Part shown: positions 58,503 through 64,000 of the stretch, in pieces
Numbering within the stretch: the stretch's first letter is position 1
How the letters are laid out: the number at the start of each line of letters is the position of its first letter
DNA from: Tubulanus polymorphus
Taxonomy: Eukaryota > Nemertea > Palaeonemertea > Tubulaniformes > Tubulanidae
DNA length: 64,000 nucleotides
NCBI RefSeq assembly: GCF_964204645.1
Contig: NC_134035.1
Coordinates: 4,094,501 to 4,158,500, forward strand
Direction of reading: 5' to 3'
Program-made: the position numbers and the translations under genes
Notes under the pieces: model-generated
The model's input: only the letters and a program-made list of their open reading frames with translations
Database searches by the model: none
What the model was told of the DNA's origin: nothing

Positions 58503-60900
58503 GTAAGTGCGAATTCTATTTTCTTCGTAGAATTATTTTCGAATTCCAGTAGACAAAATCCGATTTCTTTACGTTCGAGCGAGATTTCGATTTTCAATTC
58601 TCTCGATATCGTAGTCGATTTCTGCATAAATCGCAATTTTTCTTTTTCTATAAATGTCGAATTTCTAGAAGAAATTTCTTGGCAATCGTTTCATTTTTCA
58701 ATTCTCTTGATATCGTAGTTAAACTGTCATAAGTGAAAACCTAATATTGGTATTTCAGCGTTTATATTTTCTGGCAATTCGGAGTTTATCTAAACTCTGT
58801 CATCAGGCAAAAATATCTCCGAGACTGTCATAACAATAAACGTTCTAATCATCAACACTGTGGGTTTTCACTTGTTTACTCAGAATACTGATATTAATGC
58901 CAGTTTACCAGTTGGAGTTAACTTTGTAATATAATTGTTTTTCCAATACAAAACAAAAATCCTCTGTTGTACAGATTCGCGGGTTAAGACTGTGGAGATT
59001 TCAGTGACGAAATCAGATTTTAAATCAATCTTATTCTGATATGTATATATCATTTAATCATATCCTGCAAATACTATATAACTTATAAAAACAATGTTTT
59101 TACGGTACCGTGAATTCAACAGTTTATTCGAATTACGCATTCGGTTCTTACTGAAGTATTTCAATGGATTGGTTTTGAATGGAGAGGTTTGATGAATATT
59201 TGAAATGACGTATGGCCATCAGGTATCGGCTGGCGATGCGCGCCTGTCCGTTCAGTTTACTCCGACGAATACTAGACTACTATAGTCTTTATGAATTGTT
59301 CATATTAGAGACGTATATTATACCAAGTCGTCGCTATCAATGGCCGCATGTAGTAATAAAAGTTATGAAAGGTCTGAAATTGCCATAGAGACAACGTATA
59401 AATGGAGCATCGCTTCTTCTTATTGTCGAGACTCTGCATCAACACTCTGAAACCTGCTTTTAATTAAGAACTCCTGCCTGAAGTTATTAAAACATCGGTA
59501 ATCGGAAAGGCGATATCGCCTTATTGCAGCTATTTTATTTGTCGAAGCTTCTAAATTCTCCTATTAGAAATGCTTCGAAATTTAAGTAAATGACACTGGA
59601 ATATCGTTAAAAGGCGTGTAATCTAATAAGAATAATATGCTTCTTAGAGTAGGACAATGTCGTGTATTTGAATATCAAATCTTTCTTTTATAAGTCTTTC
59701 GATTTGTATAAAGTGCGTTTAAAATCGTGTACGCTTCTTAATATCATCATCGTCTATTTGTTATTCGAAATCTCAGCCCATCTGCTTTATACTAAGACCC
59801 GATATGCGGCCCTCAATTCGAGCGCGAATGATGAAGTATATGATTTCGATCGACCAATTCATTACGAACTGTCAAATCAATTTGTATTTGACATTGTTCG
59901 GCCCGAAAGCTCTCGGTAAAACCGCCGGATATTGCTCGGGTCCTACACCTGACGTAGCTAAGATACCGCGCGTTTTACCACAGATACAGAATCCAGGATG
60001 ATGAAACCTTGACGGAGAAAAACGTGATTTTTTTTCCTGTAAATATAGTTCAAACTGTGACGGAGATACTTTTTATGCGTGAATAAAAAGTTCCAAATGT
60101 TTATCTCGAACTATTGTAGTTTATCCAATGTTTCGACTATGTTAGTATGCCTGAAGATGGCCATGAAGATATAGTCGAAACGTTGAATAATCTGCGTGGT
60201 CGAGCTAGGTGGTTTCGGGCGCCCGGACTCTTGCCTTCCCATTGAGGTTGCCACTTTTGTCAAGTCGAACATCGTTAAAACTTACATATTTTACATTTTA
60301 TCATCCTCTCGGGCACCGTGCTTGATCTGAAAAACACCCTTGTCATTTCGTCTGGATCCCCGCATTTAAGATTTTTCTAGATTCGATTTTCTGTATACCC
60401 GTCACGAACACGGACAAAGATTTTCATTCTCGTGGAGTATCACGGCGTGTGATCTATTCGGAAATGTGGTTTCAAGCCACGAGCAAGAGAGATGATTGCT
60501 CGTTTATTTTTTCAAGCTAGCTACTTCCCGCGTGTATCGGCATTAATGTGAAAATTCTCCTGTATCCCAGATCTACATGGCGCACACTCGCATACATACC
60601 ACTAGTGTCGGCATGTTGTTGTGACCGGCGGTGAGACGACGGTGTTTACCTTTGCGACAATTTAAATATAACGGAATGATGGAACAAACAGCTCGTGTAT
60701 GGATTTCGGATCCGGAACGCGCGCATTTGAAGATCGCGTACATCGTCGATAGATGGGAAAATCCTATAGTCGTGAATCGAGTATTGAAGTTTAGCAGCTT
60801 GAACTCTCAATCAACAGCTTCAGTTAATAGTTTAACTAAACAATCTCAATTTCTTATTACAAGTCATTTTCGACGATAGAATAGTTAGAAGTATATATTC
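58503..60900. other. Region without a supported gene
   Basis: Holds a GTTTATCCAATGTTTCGAC / GTCGAAACGTTGAATAATC palindrome (60108-60198) of the CTGAAGATGGCCATGA type. A 67-codon open frame at 60676-60879 (starting MMEQTARVWISDPERAHLKI) has partly coding-like composition but no splice or homology support. Confidence 0.35.
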
Positions 60901-60984
60901 GAAGTACAGTAATAAGGCATTGTAGAATTCCACTCCGAGAATAAATATTTTCTTTATTTTCGATTTATTTAAGATTTTATATCA

Positions 60985-61455
60985 TCTTTACACCACGGAC
61001 TTAGATTGTTTCGTTAGTCAGTTATTGGTAGAGAAAGATTATTTATAGATATACGTTGAATGAATTGGAAGCTGAAGGAAGCATTTCAGACTTTTTATTC
61101 TTAGAGAGCCATTCTATATTATCTCTACAACACGGACTCGGAGTGTTTCATCAACGGTGTCTCCGAAGAGACATTCCAGGAGAAGAGTATTAGGATATAG
61201 ATGAAACGTCGAATGAATTAGAAGCCTAAGGAATCATTTCAAACGCTTTTTATTCTAAGTCATCTCTTCCTGGGGAGATAAAGTCGAAACGTTAGATCGA
61301 GAGGCAACGAGGATAAGCGTCTTGCCCGAGGACACTGCGGTTATGTACGGGGTTCCACGACCTAGCTGCCCGGAGTCGAACGCTGAAACCACTCGGCCAC
61401 ACCGCTACCCATCATCTCTACAACGCGGACTCAAGGGGCGTTCCATCAATGGTCA
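60985..61455. repeat. Nested repeats with ACACGGACTCGGAGTG motif
   Basis: CATCTCTACAACACGGACTC followed by GTTTC-TCAACGG occurs three times (about 60985, 61122, 61415). GAATGAATTGGAAGC..AAGGAA.CATTTCA-AC-TTTTTATTCT occurs twice (61058, 61212). A SINE fragment is embedded. Confidence 0.65.
61313..61410 (-). mobile_element. tRNA-derived SINE fragment
   Basis: On the minus strand GGTAGCGGTGTGGCCGAGTGG is a type-2 tRNA-like A box and GTTCGACTCC a B box, but they are only a few bases apart, so the middle of the tRNA is deleted. A CCTCGGGCAAGACGCTTATCC tail of the kind common to invertebrate SINEs follows. Not a functional tRNA. Confidence 0.7.
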
Positions 61456-63236
61456 TAGAAATCTGATGATTTCAAATTTATGCGTTACTATTAACCTTAA
61501 CGAACGTGCTTTTTGATCCGACCTCTCGAGTTCGTCTAAACAAGGTTACCTTAGAACAAAAACTCGATTTTCCCCGTTGCCCCTAAACATCGATGTCTAA
61601 CGAGGTTTTCGACCGTTATTGGAACACACTGAAAATATTGTTGCCGGCATCTCGCAATTCGGGTAATTAGCGCTTTTAAGCAATGCGACGTACACACGTC
61701 AGCCGGCTTGACTAACGAGCTTACGTTACCATTGTTCGCCCGCAAACTCGTCGTCGATTCAATAAGATTTATTCAGGTTTTTTAGAACTCGTTACTAATG
61801 CGACGTCAACTGCGCCGTAAACTGTGCACGTATTATATCAATTAAATCAGCTGCTGCTGCTGCGGCGGCCGTCGCGAGCTGGGAACGGCGTATTAAAACG
61901 CAATACCTGTATCAGTGCCGAGATGTCTTTAGTATTATCGTAATATTCATCAAATATTGTATATTCCGTGCCCCGTTATTAGTTTACAGAGCGATGAAAA
62001 CGGAGCTTTATTGCATGCATGCATGCTGCCTCTGTTTTATGGATTCGGTTACCCTTATATTTATGCGCTATATCGGTGATATTAATATTTTTAAAGTTGG
62101 TCTTTAAATGTATCTATTTACCCCAATATTATTCAAGCCAGTTAAATCCTTTTGTATTCAGTGTTTTAAATTACTTCAAATGTTATCATTGTAAACCGCT
62201 TTGAAACGCACGTGTAAGGCGGTATGGAAATAAACATTATTATCATTATTATATCATTATTACTGATAACTGTTAATATTACTATTATCATCATTATCTT
62301 TATTTTTATTATGAGAGACTAAACGCTGTATGATTTGCCTGCAATTAAATTCACAGGAGACTAATGTGTCGATACATTTAGGCGAACTCGGTGCGAAGAC
62401 TGATCCGCCCTAATAAATTCGCCGTATCAAAATATGTCTAAGAGAAAAAATGAAAATAAATGTAAAATCCCACATTGTTGAAAGACTAAAAAGTTTATTC
62501 GAAATACTAGAAGTATTTCGGGTGGCTACTACTGATCTTACTGATTCAATATGTCTTAGAAATATCGCTACCGCTGTTTACAGCTGTGTCTTAAAAAGGA
62601 GCAAAAAGTTGAAGCCCATAGTCTTTGGTTTTACAGCAATCGGATGTATTCAAACAAGTCTAAACTCATGTCTTTCAAAACATTATTGGCGTCGGCGGCG
62701 ACGGCTTATTGACCATATTCCAACTGTATCAAACTTTGAAATCAAATTTCCTAAATCGAAACGAAACGTTACGTCGTCGGTGGCTTTCTCGTGTCATTTC
62801 CACAATACGGCAATCACAGGTCGGTCCTATATACTGACGATGATGCCGCGCCAGATTTGCTGCGAATTTATCGAGAATTTACGAGGTTTCGTTTTGAGGA
62901 AACCGCCGGCTTCAGGTACACTGATGCCGCGGTGTTAGCGGTATAATAGAGCACGACTCGACGCCGACGCCGCTCGCGCGTCCATATGCTACGTTCTTTT
63001 GCGGTGGGTGGACACGCCGTAACGGCAGTCGTAGTAACGGTGATCGGTTGCTGTGGTCTGTTGTTACAGACACGAAATACGGCCGTTCGTCGTTCGGCTG
63101 AAACATTCACTCGACATTAAACGTATCATGCATTGATTCGGCGCATGTAATTTCTGTTTTATGGATTGAATAACACGTCACCGACAGGCGTAAAATAATT
63201 GCGAGTTGGCCGAGATATCTAGATATCTACAAGCGG
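61456..63236. other. Region without a supported gene
   Basis: Contains CTG/GCG-rich triplets at 61850-61870, an ATT/ATC-rich tract at 62230-62320, and a CpG-rich patch at 62930-63110. A 44-codon frame at 62986-63120 with a hydrophobic start and a 162-codon AT-rich frame at 62450-62938 lack support. Confidence 0.35.
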
Positions 63237-63640
63237 GACCGACCGACCGACCGACCGACCGACCGACCGACCGACCGACCGACCGACCGACCGACCGACC
63301 GACCGACCGACCGACCGACCGACCGACCGACCGACCGACCGACCGACCGACCGACCGACCGACCGACCGACCGACCGACCGACCGACCGACCGACCGACC
63401 GACCGACCGACCGACCGACCGACCGACCGACCGACCGACCGACCGACCGACCGACCGACCGACCGACCGACCGACCGACCGACCGACCGACCGACCGACC
63501 GACCGACCGACCGACCGACCGACCGACCGACCGACCGACCGACCGACCGACCGACCGACCGACCGACCGACCGACCGACCGACCGACCGACCGACCGACC
63601 GACCGACCGACCGACCGACCGACCGACCGACCGACCGACC
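63237..63640. repeat. Perfect (GACC)101 tetranucleotide array
   Basis: 404 uninterrupted bases, 101 exact GACC units. Immediately followed by a GGCTGC/TACTGCTGC triplet-rich stretch to about 63765. It is open as Pro-Thr-Asp-Arg because any tetranucleotide without a stop is open in all frames; not coding. Confidence 0.98.
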
Positions 63641-63765
63641 TGCGGCTGCGGCGGCTGCGGCGGCTACTGCTGCTGCTGCGGCGGCTACTGCTGCTGCTGC
63701 TGCGGCTACTGCTGCTGCTACCCCGCTGCTACTACAGCCCCCACCACCGCCGCCGCTGCTGCTGG
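63641..63765. repeat. GGC/TGC triplet-rich tract
   Basis: Mixed CGG, CTG and CTA triplets (TGCGGCTGCGGCGGCTGCGG onward) with no clear unit, adjoining the GACC array. Confidence 0.85.
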
Positions 63766-64000
63766 TTTTATCGAACTGCTAATTTCCAACCAAACGTGTT
63801 TCTTTTCAAATTAGTCGCCGTCTAAAACAATGAAAATATGATAAATCTTCCCGAGTCTAATATTAGACAAATAATATAAGCGATTGATCCTTTAAGTCTT
63901 GCCAGCTCGCGCGCTGCCATGACAACTTTTTGTTTACCTGCCCTCGGGTGTCTTCTCTGTTTCTCCCCTCTCACTACCGGGAGAGAGGTGTTATCCTCGC

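Noticed and set aside
61313-61410. Functional tRNA gene
   Set aside because: A and B boxes are too close to allow a cloverleaf; only a SINE remnant.
62450-62938. 162-codon frame near the right end
   Set aside because: AT-rich, no recognisable domain, composition like neighbouring non-coding DNA.
62986-63120. 44-codon frame with a hydrophobic N-terminus
   Set aside because: Too short, overlaps a CpG-rich patch open on both strands, and no donor or homologue seen.
63206-63814. Long Pro-Thr-Asp-Arg open frame over the GACC array
   Set aside because: A stop-free tetranucleotide is open in every frame; no splice site, signal or unique coding sequence supports it.

Overview
The window is eukaryotic nuclear DNA. 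Genes are split by GT-AG introns, AATAAA polyadenylation signals follow several of them, and the intergenic space is crowded with palindromic and MITE-like repeats, microsatellites and a tRNA-derived SINE remnant. Gene content (asparagine synthetase, an arrestin-domain protein, TMEM183, a CD20/MS4A-like tetraspanner) and the repeat style suggest an invertebrate metazoan, most plausibly a marine lophotrochozoan; the species cannot be fixed from the sequence alone.

Layout. (1) 191-5375, minus strand: asparagine synthetase, eight coding exons, with the last part of the protein off the left edge. (2) 5376-9527: intergenic, with a perfect ATF4-type element (6049-6057) upstream of ASNS and GC-box/TATA-like sequence ahead of the next gene. 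(3) 9528-13808, plus strand: an alpha-arrestin (ARRDC-type) gene of six coding exons whose stop codon is completed across the last intron. (4) 14940-22480, plus strand: four paralogous small secreted-protein genes. Each has a signal peptide on exon 1, phase-1 introns, and a C-terminal ring motif GGS[RK]CW[WY][ND]G.xYIC.G (C-x8-C) that runs to the stop as Gly or Gly-Lys, as in amidated peptide precursors. I do not recognise the family. Copies 2 and 3 are a recent tandem duplication. (5) 29377-34538, minus strand: a probable fifth, divergent member (signal-peptide exon plus a two-cysteine exon), incomplete. (6) 34540-45184: about 10 kb with no supported gene, rich in foldback elements and minisatellites. 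(7) 45185-45889, plus: single coding exon of a CD20/MS4A-like four-transmembrane protein. (8) 49548-52957, minus: complete TMEM183 gene in five exons, with three different MITE or minisatellite insertions in and beside it. (9) 53591-53920, minus: possible small single-pass membrane protein. (10) 54000-64000: mostly repeats, a CpG-rich possible 5' exon near 58.4-58.5 kb, SINE debris at 61 kb, and a perfect run of 101 GACC units at 63237-63640.

The housekeeping genes (ASNS, ARRDC, TMEM183) are unrelated neighbours. The only locus that looks like a functional unit is the secreted-peptide array. It shares gene structure (signal exon, phase-1 introns, last-exon ring peptide) and, for two copies, the upstream region, which suggests lineage-specific expansion of a peptide hormone, neuropeptide or defence-peptide family. 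Function is inferred only from precursor architecture.
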